DNA of 64,000 nucleotides, taken from NCBI GenBank assembly GCA_902563555.1, contig CACEXM010000001.1:1-64000 (forward strand), in the 5' to 3' direction. Both the position numbers and the translations under genes were made by a program. This document shows, one piece after another, positions 7,017 to 21,463 of this stretch (positions are counted from its first letter, which is position 1; every line of letters starts with the position of its first letter). Below the pieces are notes generated by a model. The model did no database searches and had not been told where the DNA came from. It worked only from the letters and a program-made list of their open reading frames with translations. This stretch comes from an uncultured Pelagibacteraceae bacterium (GTDB lineage: Bacteria; Pseudomonadota; Alphaproteobacteria; Pelagibacterales; Pelagibacteraceae).

Positions 7017-8421
7017 AAAAAAAATAAGAATATTTTTTATCTCAATCTTGTTGTTGTGCAATAACTCACTTACCTCTTTTTCAAAGGAGATACCAGGATC
7101 ATTCGCTGATTTAGCAGAAAAATTAATGCCATCAGTCGTTAATATTTCGACTACCACAACTGTTACCACTCAATCTAATCCCTTTCCATTTCAATTTCCG
7201 CCTGGCTCACCATTTGAGGACATGTTTAAAGAATTTGGAGCTCCACAGGAAAGAAAGTCTGCTGCTCTAGGTTCAGGTTTTATTATAGATGAAAAAGGAA
7301 TAGTGATTACTAATAACCACGTAATCCAGGATGCAGAGGATATCATAGTAAGAGTTAACGGTGACAAAGAGTTTAAAGCTGAGGTAATTGGAGCAGATCC
7401 TCTTTCTGATATAGCTGTTTTAAAATTAAATTCTAATGAGAAATTCATTCCAGTTAAATTTGGAAACTCTGATAAAGCAAGAATTGGTGATTGGGTAATT
7501 GCAATTGGCAATCCTTTTGGATTTGGTGGAACTGTTACATCTGGAATAATTTCAGCAAGAAATCGTTCATTAGGCTTAACTCGATATGAAGATTACATAC
7601 AAACAGATGCATCAATTAATTCAGGAAATTCTGGTGGTCCACTTTTTGATTTAAATGGAGATGTAATTGGAATCAACACAGCAATTCTTGGAAGAAGTGG
7701 TTCTATTGGAATTGGTTTTGCAATACCATCTAATAGTGCAAAAATTGTAATAGATCAGCTGGTAAAATTTGGTGAAACTAAAAGAGGTTGGTTAGGTGTT
7801 AGAATTCAGGATGTTACAAAAGAGATTGCAGATGTTGAAAATTTAGATGAGCCTAGAGGTGCATTAGTTGCTAGTGTTGCTGATAATAGTCCTTCACAAA
7901 AAGCTGGTGTAAAGGCAGGTGATATCATACTTGAATTTAATGGTGAAAAAATAAAAGAGATGAAAGAACTTCCAACAATCGTTGCTAGAACAGAAGTTGG
8001 AAAAAATGTGAAAGTAAAAATTTGGCGAAATAAAAAAGAGATAATCAAAACGATCACACTTGGTAGACTAGAAACTTCAGAAGACTTTAAAGTTGCTGAG
8101 AAAAAAACTTCACCAAAGGAGACTTCAATAGATGAACTAAAAATAAACGTAAGGTTGATTAATAAAGAAGATATTAAAAGTAGAAATTTACCAAACCAGA
8201 CATCAGGATTGGTAATTACTAAAATTGAAAATGATAGTCCGCTCAAAGGATCTATTGAATTAAATAGTATTATTTTAGAGGCTCAAAAGAAAAAAATAAG
8301 ATCAATCGAGGACTTATCTAAAGTTGTAAATAATGTTTTGAAAAGTGATCAAAAAACAATTTTATTGGTTATTTATAATAGTCAAAATCAAAGAAGATAT
8401 ATTGGTGTTAAATTGAATTAA
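7003..8421 (+). CDS. degP: Periplasmic DegP/HtrA-type serine protease (Do family)
   Basis: Degrades or refolds damaged envelope proteins. I start at ATG 7003 (472 residues); a TTG nine nt upstream is possible but less likely. A signal peptide (MRRFKKK then a hydrophobic core, about 10-26) is followed by a trypsin-like domain with triad H106 (NNHV), D136 (SDIAVLKL) and S210 (NSGNSGGPL). A clear PDZ domain lies at about 260-345 and a diverged second one at about 375-470. The operon position behind hflKC fits an envelope quality-control cluster. Confidence 0.93.
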   Translation: MRRFKKKIRIFFISILLLCNNSLTSFSKEIPGSFADLAEKLMPSVVNISTTTTVTTQSNPFPFQFPPGSPFEDMFKEFGAPQERKSAALGSGFIIDEKGIVITNNHVIQDAEDIIVRVNGDKEFKAEVIGADPLSDIAVLKLNSNEKFIPVKFGNSDKARIGDWVIAIGNPFGFGGTVTSGIISARNRSLGLTRYEDYIQTDASINSGNSGGPLFDLNGDVIGINTAILGRSGSIGIGFAIPSNSAKIVIDQLVKFGETKRGWLGVRIQDVTKEIADVENLDEPRGALVASVADNSPSQKAGVKAGDIILEFNGEKIKEMKELPTIVARTEVGKNVKVKIWRNKKEIIKTITLGRLETSEDFKVAEKKTSPKETSIDELKINVRLINKEDIKSRNLPNQTSGLVITKIENDSPLKGSIELNSIILEAQKKKIRSIEDLSKVVNNVLKSDQKTILLVIYNSQNQRRYIGVKLN

Positions 8422-8424
8422 TTT

Positions 8425-9333
8425 ATGGATTTAAAATCCAAAATTATTTTAATCTATGGACCCACGGCATCAGGAAAATCAGAATTCGCAGTAAAACTTG
8501 CAAAAAAAATTAAGGGTGAAATTATAAACGCTGATAGTATGCAAGTATATAAAGAGCTTAAGATTTTATCTGCTAGACCATCTAAAAAAGATTACAAAAA
8601 GATTAAGCATCATTTATATGGATTTCAATCTGTAAAAAAAAATTACTCATCAGGAGATTGGCTGAAAGCTGCAAAAAAAAAAATTTCTGACATTAAAAAG
8701 AGAAAGAATGTTCCAATAATAGTTGGGGGAACTGGTTTATATTTTAAAACGTTAACTGATGGGATAGTTAATATTCCGAAAATTCCAATCCAAATAAGAG
8801 AAAAAGTTAGGAAATTGAATAGTTCTATGGGTAATAAAGTTTTTCTGAAAAAATTAAAAAAACTTGATCCAAAAATTCAAGATTACATCAATCCGTCTGA
8901 TACTCAAAGATTAATAAGAGCTTATGAAGTTAAATTATTTACCAAAAAAACATTACTTGAGTGGTTTAAGGCAACTAAATCAATTTTTGAAGATAAAGAT
9001 TTTTATAAAATCTACATCGATTACCCAAGGGATATTTTAATAAATAAGATACACAACCGTGCTAAAGACATGATCAATAAAGGCGCCATTTTAGAGGCTA
9101 AAAAATTTCTGAACATGAAGGTTTCAAAAAAAAGAACTGCAACTAAAGCAATAGGCTTAATTGAAATTAAAGACTTCATTGATAAAAAAATTGAAATTAA
9201 TGAGGTTATTGAGAGAATATCTATAAAGACTAGGCAATACGCTAAAAGACAGGTTACTTGGGGCAGAGGAAATATGATGGATTGGAACAAAATCAGGCAT
9301 ACTAGGCTGAACAAATTTCTTAAAAATATTTAG
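8425..9333 (+). CDS. miaA: tRNA dimethylallyltransferase MiaA
   Basis: Adds a dimethylallyl group to A37 of tRNAs that read UNN codons. The P-loop GPTASGKS is at 12-19, followed by INADSMQVYKEL, the Asp/Ser substrate motif, and VGGTGLYFKTLTDG. The C-terminal KRQVTWGRG is close to the RQxTWFR family pattern. 302 residues is normal length. It starts 3 nt after degP, so it is probably co-transcribed with it. Confidence 0.95.
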   Translation: MDLKSKIILIYGPTASGKSEFAVKLAKKIKGEIINADSMQVYKELKILSARPSKKDYKKIKHHLYGFQSVKKNYSSGDWLKAAKKKISDIKKRKNVPIIVGGTGLYFKTLTDGIVNIPKIPIQIREKVRKLNSSMGNKVFLKKLKKLDPKIQDYINPSDTQRLIRAYEVKLFTKKTLLEWFKATKSIFEDKDFYKIYIDYPRDILINKIHNRAKDMINKGAILEAKKFLNMKVSKKRTATKAIGLIEIKDFIDKKIEINEVIERISIKTRQYAKRQVTWGRGNMMDWNKIRHTRLNKFLKNI

Positions 9334-9351
9334 ATATTTTTTTACTTTACC

Positions 9352-9381
9352 TTGACCAATAAGCACAACTTCAGCTAGATT
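9352..9381 (+). promoter_or_regulatory. Putative promoter of ilvB giving a near-leaderless mRNA
   Basis: TTGACC (9352-9357), an 18-nt spacer and TAGATT (9376-9381). The usual start site about 7 nt beyond the -10 box falls on or beside the ilvB ATG at 9388, and no Shine-Dalgarno sequence precedes that ATG. Spacing and boxes were read by eye. Confidence 0.45.
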
Positions 9382-9387
9382 GCTTAA

Positions 9388-11153
9388 ATGTCTAAATTAT
9401 ATTCAGGAGCTGAAATTGTTTTTAAATGTCTTGAGGATCAAGACGTCGAATTTATTTTTGGTTATCCTGGGGGTGCAGTTCTTCCAATTTATGATGAATT
9501 AAAAAATCATTCTTCTATAAAGCATATATTAGTTAGACACGAACAAGGTGCTGGTCATGCAGCCGAGGGTTATGCGAGGTCATCTGGTAAACCAGGTGTT
9601 GTTCTAGTTACTTCTGGACCGGGAGCTACAAATGTAGTTACAGCCTTGACTGATGCTTATATGGACTCGGTACCATTAGTATGTATCTCAGGACAAGTAC
9701 CAACACATTTGATAGGAACAGACGCTTTTCAAGAGTGTGACACAACAGGAATTACTAGACCATGTACAAAACATAATTGGTTAGTAAAGGATATCAAGGA
9801 ATTGTCAAAAACTCTTCATGAGGCATTTAGAGTTGCAACAACAGGAAGACCAGGTCCAGTTTTAGTAGATATTCCAAAAGATATTCAATTCGCAAAAATC
9901 AAATATATGAAACCAAAAAAAGAAAAAAAATCTAATGGAAAATTGCATAGCAATTTTTCTCAAGAAGAAATTAATGAATTAGTTGACTTAATTGCGAAAG
10001 CAAAAAAACCTGTAGTTTACACTGGTGGTGGAGTTATAAACTCAGGTCCAGAAGCAAGTGAGTCGTTAAGAGAATTTGTGCGAATGATTGGTTTTCCGAT
10101 TACTTCAACATTACAAGGGTTGGGAGCTTTTCCTGGAGATGATAATCAGTTTATAGGTATGCTTGGTATGCATGGAACTTATGAAGCAAATAATGCTATG
10201 CATGATTGTGATTTATTAATAAATATTGGAGCAAGATTTGATGATAGAATTACTGGAAAGATAGACGAATTTTCTCCGAAATCTAAAAAAGTTCATATTG
10301 ATATTGACCCATCTTCGATAAATAAAATAATTAAAGTTGATTTAGCAATCGTGGGTGATGTGAATGAGGTTCTTAAAGCAGCAGTTAAAACCATTAGTCA
10401 AAAAAAAAATGGTTTTAAAAATTCAAATAAACAAAATGTTTCTAAATGGTGGGAAAAAATTGAAAAATGGAGAGAAAAAGACTCACTCGGTTTTATAAAT
10501 AGCAAAGAATCTATTAAACCTCAGCATGCGGTGCAAAGATTATACGAATTAACAAAAAATCAAGACACGTTCATTACTACAGAAGTCGGTCAACATCAGA
10601 TGTGGGCTGCACAACATTATAAATTTAATAAACCAAATAGATGGATGACATCTGGTGGTCTCGGAACAATGGGATATGGTCTTCCAGCTGCAGTAGGTGT
10701 TCAAATTGCGCATCCTGATAAGCTTGTTATTGATATTGCTGGTGAAGCATCAGTGCTAATGACTATGCAAGAGATGTCAACAGCAGTCCAGTATAATTTG
10801 CCAATTAAGATATTTGTTTTGAATAATCAATATATGGGAATGGTAAGGCAATGGCAGGAATTACTTCATGAAAAAAACTATTCTGAGAGTTATTCAGAAG
10901 CATTGCCAGATTTTGTAAAATTAGCAGAAGCATATGGGTGTAAAGGAATTAAAGCTGATAATCCAGATGAATTAGACCTTAAAATAAAAGAAATGTTAGA
11001 TCATAAAGGTCCAGTAATTTTTGATTGTAGAGTTGACCCTAATGAAAATTGCTTTCCGATGATACCATCAGGAAAACCTCACAATCAGATGATTTTAGGT
11101 CCAAATGATAAAGAAGATAATAAAATTACAGGTAAAGGAAAAGCCTTAGTTTA

Positions 11154-11154
<1 letters not shown>
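9388..11154 (+). CDS. ilvB: Acetolactate synthase large (catalytic) subunit
   Basis: ThDP enzyme that condenses two pyruvates, or pyruvate and 2-oxobutyrate, at the start of Val/Leu/Ile synthesis. 588 residues: PYR domain with the catalytic Glu in RHEQGAGHAAEGYA, a central FAD-binding domain (about 190-350), and a C-terminal PP domain. The Mg-ThDP motif reads GEAS at about 452-455 where many homologues have GDGS or GDAS; the rest (NNQYMGMVRQWQ) is intact. From memory, GEAS also occurs in other alphaproteobacteria. The stop codon shares one base with the ilvH start. Confidence 0.94.
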
Positions 11155-12745
<1,591 letters not shown>

Positions 12746-12783
12746 TTTCTTGTTCCAAATTGGGTAAATTAAGCTGATTTATT

Positions 12784-12811
12784 TTGCAATCTAAACGATA
12801 GGTTGTATATT
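12784..12811 (+). promoter_or_regulatory. Putative promoter of leuA
   Basis: TTGCAA (12784-12789), a 16-nt spacer and TATATT (12806-12811), ahead of the leuA ATG at 12829. Predicted leader is about 11 nt. It lies in the only gap of notable size (83 nt) in the ilv-leu run. Confidence 0.4.
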
Positions 12812-12828
12812 TCTTGAAAGATAATTTT

Positions 12829-15440
<2,612 letters not shown>

Positions 15441-15443
15441 AAG

Positions 15444-16673
15444 ATGGCCTCTAGCAGAGATGATTTCATAATTGCAATTCGATCTGCTTTTTTAAAAAAA
15501 AGCACTCAACAGAAATTTTCATTATTAACGCTAGTTTTTGTATCTATTTTTACAATTATTTTATCTAGTTTTGATTTTAAGTTTATAAGGTATTTAAAAG
15601 CTGGAATTAGTGAAGCTGTATATAGATCCTCTTTTATTGTCTCAATACCTGAAAATTTTTTAAAAAATACATTTTTTGAAATAAAAGAATATTCAACTTT
15701 TTTTCAAAATTATAAATCAAACAAAGAAGAGCTTAATGAGCTAAAGTCTAAAAGCATTTCAGATCAAATAACTCAATATGAAAATAAAGAATTAAAAGAG
15801 CTTATAAATAATTATACTTTAAGTTCAGACAAACTACTAGCTAAAATAATCGTTGATCATGATAGTCCATACTTAAAAAGTATTATTATTAATAAAGGTA
15901 GTAAGGATAATATCAAAATCGGAACTAATATTTATGATAGATCTTATTTAGTCGGTAGGGTAGTTGAAGTAAATTATAAAACATCAAGAGTTTTATTATT
16001 ATCCGATCTTAATTCCAACGTTCCTGTAACAATAGCTCCACAAAATATTCAAGCAATAATAACAGGCACAGGTGAAAATTATGGAGAAATAAAATATATT
16101 AAAGAGGGTATTTTAAACTTAATTTTAGAGGATAGTATTGTTTATACATCAGGCACTGGCGCAATTTTTAAAAGTGGCATTCCTATCGGAAGAATTGATG
16201 TAGCTGACACAGGAAATTCAAAAAAATTCAAAGTAGATTTTTACAGTGATTTTGGCCAATTAAAATATGTTTTTGCTGAATTAGTTACTAAAACTGAGAT
16301 TAAAAACGAAGATCAACAAGCTGAAATAGATGATACACAAAAAATCAATACTACTGATACAAAATTACAAATATTAGAAGATGAAAAAAAAATTATTGAA
16401 CAAACTAATTTAAAATTAAAAGATGAAAATGAATCATTAAAAATCACAATTAACAACTTAAATAAACAAAATGTAGACTTTAGAAATGAACTTTACGATC
16501 AAAAACAAATAATTGCTCAATATAATATTGATTTAGATGAAATTGAGTTTTTAAGACTAAATTTAAAATTTGGTCATCAATGTCGTAAGTCTTTTTTAAA
16601 TAATGATGGTTTTGAAGTAGGGACTTTGGAATATAAAAGTTGTGTAATGAGTAAAGGACAGATTAATGACTAA
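15444..16673 (+). CDS. mreC: Rod-shape-determining protein MreC with long C-terminal coiled coil
   Basis: Periplasmic scaffold linking MreB/MreD to PBP2. One TM segment (about 27-45), a short coiled coil (about 80-115), then the beta-rich MreC core (about 125-275) containing INKGSKDNIKIGTNIYD and LLLSDLNSNVPV. At 409 residues it is longer than many MreC proteins. The extra part, from about 285 on, is Lys/Glu/Asn-rich and predicted coiled coil, ending with two cysteines (GHQCRK, YKSCVM). It overlaps mreD by 8 nt. Confidence 0.9.
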   Translation: MASSRDDFIIAIRSAFLKKSTQQKFSLLTLVFVSIFTIILSSFDFKFIRYLKAGISEAVYRSSFIVSIPENFLKNTFFEIKEYSTFFQNYKSNKEELNELKSKSISDQITQYENKELKELINNYTLSSDKLLAKIIVDHDSPYLKSIIINKGSKDNIKIGTNIYDRSYLVGRVVEVNYKTSRVLLLSDLNSNVPVTIAPQNIQAIITGTGENYGEIKYIKEGILNLILEDSIVYTSGTGAIFKSGIPIGRIDVADTGNSKKFKVDFYSDFGQLKYVFAELVTKTEIKNEDQQAEIDDTQKINTTDTKLQILEDEKKIIEQTNLKLKDENESLKITINNLNKQNVDFRNELYDQKQIIAQYNIDLDEIEFLRLNLKFGHQCRKSFLNNDGFEVGTLEYKSCVMSKGQIND

Positions 16674-17172
16674 ATTTAAATCAAAAGGATTATATTTCAA
16701 ATTCTACACCTTTCTACCAATAATAGCATTATTTATTTCTGTGTTAAACGAATTTGACTTAAACTATTTAAAGCTTAAATACTTTTCTTTCAATTTTCCT
16801 TTTATCTTAATTTTTTTCTTTACATTAAAAGATTTTAAGAATTTTGACTACTTATTGGTTTTCTTAGCAGGCTTAATTAATGATACTGTTGTTGGATTGC
16901 CTTTAGGAATTAGTAGTTTATCGTATATATTAATTTGTATTGCAACATCTTACCTAAGAAATATTACCATAAGACCTAATCCAATAAAAGATTGGTTCTA
17001 TTTTTTATTTATAATAAGTTTGATAAATTCAATGAATTATTCAATTTTGTCTTTATTTTTTTCTTATGATCTTTTACTTTTAAGCTATCTAGTAAATATT
17101 TTTTTTACTTTTATACTGTATATGTTTTTCACTTATTTATTCAAATACTATCTAAAGGGTTTAAATGATTAA
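16666..17172 (+). CDS. mreD: Rod-shape-determining membrane protein MreD
   Basis: 168 residues, almost entirely hydrophobic with about five TM segments. The FLAGLINDTVVGLPLGISSLSYIL segment is the MreD signature region. Overlaps both mreC (8 nt) and mrdA (8 nt), so it is tightly coupled. The family is poorly conserved; position between mreC and the PBP2 gene makes the call secure. Confidence 0.9.
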   Translation: MTKFKSKGLYFKFYTFLPIIALFISVLNEFDLNYLKLKYFSFNFPFILIFFFTLKDFKNFDYLLVFLAGLINDTVVGLPLGISSLSYILICIATSYLRNITIRPNPIKDWFYFLFIISLINSMNYSILSLFFSYDLLLLSYLVNIFFTFILYMFFTYLFKYYLKGLND

Positions 17173-19039
17173 TTCATCAAGTGATAATGTAAAAAAATTA
17201 AATTCAATTAATCGTAGAATGTTCATAACGGGATCACTAAAGTTTTTTATAATGATTGGAATTGTGAGTAGGTTGTTCTTTCTTCAAGTTAAAGAAAATA
17301 AGAAATATCTTACACTATCGGACAAGAATAGAATTAGAGAATGGAAATTGGCTCCTGTTAGAGGAGAATTTCACGACTATTTTGGCAATGTTATAGCCGG
17401 TAACTTTGAAGCCTATCAGTTACATGTGATACCCGAGCAAGTAGAAAATTTCAAATATGTTATCTATAGGCTTAAAGATTTATTAGAGTTATCTGACACA
17501 GAGTTTAAAAAAGTTTTAAAAAGAAAAAAAGAAATTAAACCTTGGGAAACTTTGATAGTTTCAAATAATTTAAGTTGGGATAAATTCTCAAAAATAAACA
17601 ACCATTTGTATGACTTAAATGGAGTAAAACCTGTTATTTCTATCTCAAGAAATTATCCTTTTAATGATAATTTTACTCATATTATCGGTTATGTTAGTCA
17701 AGCAAATGAGCAGGATATTGAAAATACAGAACTAATAAAAAAGAATTTTGTACCTGGTCTTAAAGTTGGAAAAATTGGATTAGAAAAATCTTTTGAAGAA
17801 AAATTAATTGGAACTAATGATATTGAGAGATATGAAGTAAACGCATATGGTAGACGAATAAGTCAACTTGAGTTTCAAAAAGGTAAAAAAGGTAAAACTC
17901 TAAAACTTACAGTTGATACAGAAATCCAAAAATTAGCAAATGAGCTATTACAAGACAAAGCAGGATCTATATGTGTAATGGATATTTTTACTGGTGAAGT
18001 TATTGCTATGCATTCTTCTCCCTCATTTGACCCCAATCTATTTGTTTTTGGAATAAGTCAAGACAATTGGCAATTAATCCGTAATGACCCAATGAAGCCA
18101 CTATTGAACAAAACTTTGCAAGGTAAATATTCTCCAGGCTCAACATTAAAACCCATTGTGGCTTTATCTGCGTTAGAAAATGGAATTATAAACACAAGTT
18201 TTACAGTTAGATGCACAGGAAAAACTGAGATGTATGATCAAACCTATCATTGCTGGAAAAAAGAAGGTCATGGATATGTAAGTCTTAGAAACGCAATGAA
18301 GATGTCATGTGATACTTATTTTTATGAGATAGCAAGGAAACTTGGAGTAGATAAATTAAGCGAAACAGCAAAAAAATTTGGATTAGGAAAAAAAGTTTTT
18401 GATAATTTATTCGAAATTGAAAAAGATGGATTGATTCCTAATACTCAATGGAAAAAAAATACTTTAGGTAAAGGATGGTTATTAGGAGAAACAATTATTA
18501 CTGGAATAGGCCAAGGATATATTCAAACTACTCCAATACAATTATGCCTAATGACAGCACAAATAGCAAATGGTGGACACAAAATATATCCAAAAATAAT
18601 TATAGATGATGAAGATAAATTAAAGCCAAGAGATTATTACACTCCCCTTTATAAAAATTCTAAAAATATAAAGATTATTCAAGATGCGATGTTTGGCTCT
18701 ACCAATGAGGTAATGGGAACTTCTTATCGATCAAGAATTGATAATCCAAAATATCAATTTGCTGGTAAAACAGGTACAGCTCAAGTTAAAAAAATTACTG
18801 AGAGAGAAAGAGAGCTAGATTTAAAAACTTCTGAAATTCCTTATGAGCAAAGAGATCACGCTTTGTATATTGCTTATGGCCCATATGTTAATCCAAGATA
18901 TGCACTAAGTATTGTTGTGGAGCATGGCGGCAATGGAAGCACAACTGCTGCTCCTATGGCAAAGAAATTATTTAAACTTATTATTGATCGACATGAAATA
19001 AGACAGTCAATAAACGATAAAAAATACTTGGAGATTTAA
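17165..19039 (+). CDS. mrdA: Penicillin-binding protein 2 (elongation-specific transpeptidase)
   Basis: Cross-links peptidoglycan during side-wall growth. 624 residues with one N-terminal TM (about 20-38), a dimerisation/pedestal domain (about 50-240) and a transpeptidase domain. Active-site motifs are S326-T-L-K (SPGSTLKP), SCD (MSCDTYFYE), and KTGTAQVKK. Directly followed by rodA, its glycosyltransferase partner, with no gap. Confidence 0.96.
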   Translation: MINSSSDNVKKLNSINRRMFITGSLKFFIMIGIVSRLFFLQVKENKKYLTLSDKNRIREWKLAPVRGEFHDYFGNVIAGNFEAYQLHVIPEQVENFKYVIYRLKDLLELSDTEFKKVLKRKKEIKPWETLIVSNNLSWDKFSKINNHLYDLNGVKPVISISRNYPFNDNFTHIIGYVSQANEQDIENTELIKKNFVPGLKVGKIGLEKSFEEKLIGTNDIERYEVNAYGRRISQLEFQKGKKGKTLKLTVDTEIQKLANELLQDKAGSICVMDIFTGEVIAMHSSPSFDPNLFVFGISQDNWQLIRNDPMKPLLNKTLQGKYSPGSTLKPIVALSALENGIINTSFTVRCTGKTEMYDQTYHCWKKEGHGYVSLRNAMKMSCDTYFYEIARKLGVDKLSETAKKFGLGKKVFDNLFEIEKDGLIPNTQWKKNTLGKGWLLGETIITGIGQGYIQTTPIQLCLMTAQIANGGHKIYPKIIIDDEDKLKPRDYYTPLYKNSKNIKIIQDAMFGSTNEVMGTSYRSRIDNPKYQFAGKTGTAQVKKITERERELDLKTSEIPYEQRDHALYIAYGPYVNPRYALSIVVEHGGNGSTTAAPMAKKLFKLIIDRHEIRQSINDKKYLEI

Positions 19040-20167
19040 ATGTATCAGCATACCAGACTAACAAATAATAACTCCACATTTTTTCAAAAATTTAGAAATT
19101 TTGATTATATTTTACTAATTTGTATTTTATTGCTCGGTTTTATCAGTTTAGCAACTATGTATTCGACTGATGGCGGAAAGATTTTATTTCATACAAAAAG
19201 TCATTTTACAAAGTTAATGATTTTTACAATGATGATGCTTTTTATTTCATTTATTAATATCAAATTTTGGTTTTCTGTCGGCTATCTATCTTACATAGTT
19301 GTGGTGGGTCTATTAGTATGGACCTATTTTTTTGGAATAACTTCTTCAGGGTCAAAAAGATGGATGAACTTATATTTTATAAATTTACAACCATCAGAAC
19401 TTATGAAAATATTTATAATTTTGTGTTTGGCAAAGTATTTTCATAGAATGAAATTAGAGAATGTTAATTCTGTATATACAATTTTAACTTCACTAATAAT
19501 AATTTTATTACCTATGGGTCTAGTGATAGTTCAGCCTGATTTGGGTACTTCAGTATTAATAGCTGTTAGTGGAATTGCTGTTTTGTGGTTTGCAGGAATT
19601 AATCACAAATATTTTATCTATACTATGTTAGGTTTCGTTATTTCATTACCATTTGTAATAGCTTTTTTAAAACCTTATCAAAAATTAAGGGTTTTAACTT
19701 TTCTAAACCCAGACAAAGATCCTCTAGGTGCAGGTTATCAGATTATTCAATCTAAAATTGCAGTTGGATCTGGAGGTATTTTTGGCAAAGGTTTTTTAAA
19801 AGGTACTCAAAGTTATTTAGAATTTTTGCCAGAAAAGCATACTGATTTTATATTTACTCTGTTTTCAGAAGAGTTCGGTTTTGTCGGTTCAGTGGTTCTG
19901 TTAGTAATTTATATTATTATAATTTATCGCATAGTTGCTATTGGAGCTAATTCTAGAAGTTATTTTGCTAAACTTTTTTGTTATGGTTTTGGAGCTGCTA
20001 TTTTTGTTTTTATTACAATAAATATGAGCATGGTTCTAGGCTTGCTACCTATAGTTGGATCTCCATTGCCAATAATGTCTTACGGAGGTTCTTCAATGTT
20101 AGCTACCATGATTGGCTTTGGAATAGTAATGAGTGCGAAAGTGCACAACCAACAATTAATCGCCTAA
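19040..20167 (+). CDS. rodA: RodA, SEDS-family peptidoglycan glycosyltransferase
   Basis: Polymerises lipid II with PBP2. 375 residues and about ten TM segments. SEDS motifs seen are LQPSELMKIFII, IVQPDLGTS (with the essential Asp), FLPEKHTDFIFTLFSEEFGF, and LPIVGSPLPIMSYGGSSML. The start codon is immediately after the mrdA stop. Last gene of the shape operon; the next gene is about 50 nt on. Confidence 0.96.
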   Translation: MYQHTRLTNNNSTFFQKFRNFDYILLICILLLGFISLATMYSTDGGKILFHTKSHFTKLMIFTMMMLFISFINIKFWFSVGYLSYIVVVGLLVWTYFFGITSSGSKRWMNLYFINLQPSELMKIFIILCLAKYFHRMKLENVNSVYTILTSLIIILLPMGLVIVQPDLGTSVLIAVSGIAVLWFAGINHKYFIYTMLGFVISLPFVIAFLKPYQKLRVLTFLNPDKDPLGAGYQIIQSKIAVGSGGIFGKGFLKGTQSYLEFLPEKHTDFIFTLFSEEFGFVGSVVLLVIYIIIIYRIVAIGANSRSYFAKLFCYGFGAAIFVFITINMSMVLGLLPIVGSPLPIMSYGGSSMLATMIGFGIVMSAKVHNQQLIA

Positions 20168-20217
20168 GTATAATTTGTCGCTTAAGTTTTTTAAGAGAAT
20201 AATTGTATATTTTTTTC

Positions 20218-21459
20218 ATGAATAAAAATTTAAATGTTGGAATAATTGGTGCTGGTATTCAAGGTATTTCTAATGCTTTATTTTTACAAAAAAAAGGTTT
20301 TAAAGTAACCATATTTGATCGAGAAAAACCTGGCAGTCCTGTCGCTTCATATGGTAATGCTGGTCATTTTTCACCATACGCATCCTTATCGCTAAATAGA
20401 ACAGATATTTTAATGGATGTACCTGCAATGTTATTAAGTTCAACTGGTCCTTTAGCTCTTAAATGGAATTATGTTCCAAAAATGATTCCTTGGTTTTTAA
20501 AATTTATCTTTAATACAACTAAAAGTAAGATGATGCATACTGCAAAAAATATGCACCAAATTTTAGATTTGGCTCTTCCCGCTTATGATGAATTATTTGA
20601 AGAAATTAGTCTCGAAAACTTAGTTGAAAATAAAGGTATTCTTTATGTTTGGAATGATAAAAATCTAAAAAGTAGAGAACTAGAAATCAAAGTAAGAGAA
20701 GAGCTAGGTGTTAAACAGCAACTCGTAGGTAAAAAAGATATACATGATTTAGAACCAAATCTTAAAAAATTTTATCATGCAGGAGTTTACTACCCATACG
20801 CAAGACATGCTAGGAATCCAAAAAAGATTTTATTAAAACTTTTTGAACTTTTTTTAGCTAAAGGCGGAAAATTTCAAAATAAGAATATTACAAATATAAA
20901 TTTTGAAGAAGAGAGTCCTGTTTTGGTAAGTGAAAATGAATGTTTCAGCTGTGATAAGATTGTAATAACTTGTGGCGCTTTTTCCAAGAAACTGACTGAT
21001 AAATTGGATGAAAAAATTCCATTAGATACAGAGAGAGGTTACCATGTTCATTTTAAAGATTGTGATCATCTTTTAAATAGACCAGTCATATTTCATAATA
21101 GAGGTTTCGGTATAACGCCAATGGAACAAGGATTAAGAGTAGTTGGCACTGTTGAATTTGGTGGTTTAGATAATCCTGCCTCAAAATCAAGAATTAATAA
21201 TTTAATTAATAATGCAAAGTATATGTTAGGGGATCTTCCTGAGCATGAAGATGAGTGGTTAGGCTTCAGGCCAACATTACCAGATTTTTTGCCGGTAATG
21301 GGTCCATCTAAAAATTATAAAAACGTGTTTTATTGTTTTGGACATCATCATTTAGGATGGACATTGGGTCCAATATCTGGAAAGATAGTTTCTGGAATGA
21401 TAGCTAAAGAAAATACAAATTTAAACTTAGATCCTTATAGCTCAAGAAGGTTTTCTTGA
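20218..21459 (+). CDS. FAD-dependent D-amino-acid dehydrogenase-like oxidoreductase (DadA family)
   Basis: Probably oxidises a D-amino acid or similar secondary amine to a 2-oxo acid, feeding electrons to the membrane. 413 residues from ATG 20218; a TTG 15 nt upstream is less likely. GxGxxG dinucleotide motif IIGAGIQGIS near residue 10, then SYGNAGHFSPY, the DadA-type flavin segment, and a C-terminal FGHHHLGWTLGPISGKIV that closes the FAD site. The exact substrate is not readable. It leads a run with an EamA transporter, a 2-hydroxyacid dehydrogenase and a deacetylase-like enzyme. Confidence 0.8.
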   Translation: MNKNLNVGIIGAGIQGISNALFLQKKGFKVTIFDREKPGSPVASYGNAGHFSPYASLSLNRTDILMDVPAMLLSSTGPLALKWNYVPKMIPWFLKFIFNTTKSKMMHTAKNMHQILDLALPAYDELFEEISLENLVENKGILYVWNDKNLKSRELEIKVREELGVKQQLVGKKDIHDLEPNLKKFYHAGVYYPYARHARNPKKILLKLFELFLAKGGKFQNKNITNINFEEESPVLVSENECFSCDKIVITCGAFSKKLTDKLDEKIPLDTERGYHVHFKDCDHLLNRPVIFHNRGFGITPMEQGLRVVGTVEFGGLDNPASKSRINNLINNAKYMLGDLPEHEDEWLGFRPTLPDFLPVMGPSKNYKNVFYCFGHHHLGWTLGPISGKIVSGMIAKENTNLNLDPYSSRRFS

Positions 21460-21463
21460 TTTT

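Noticed and set aside
20181-20196. Terminator after rodA (CTTAA...TTAAG)
   Set aside because: Stem of only about five A/T-rich base pairs without a following T-run.
20218-21459. L-2-hydroxyglutarate oxidase (LhgO) partner for GlaH
   Set aside because: The flavin motif SYGNAGHFSPY and overall layout fit DadA, not LhgO, and the gene is about 10 kb away in another run.
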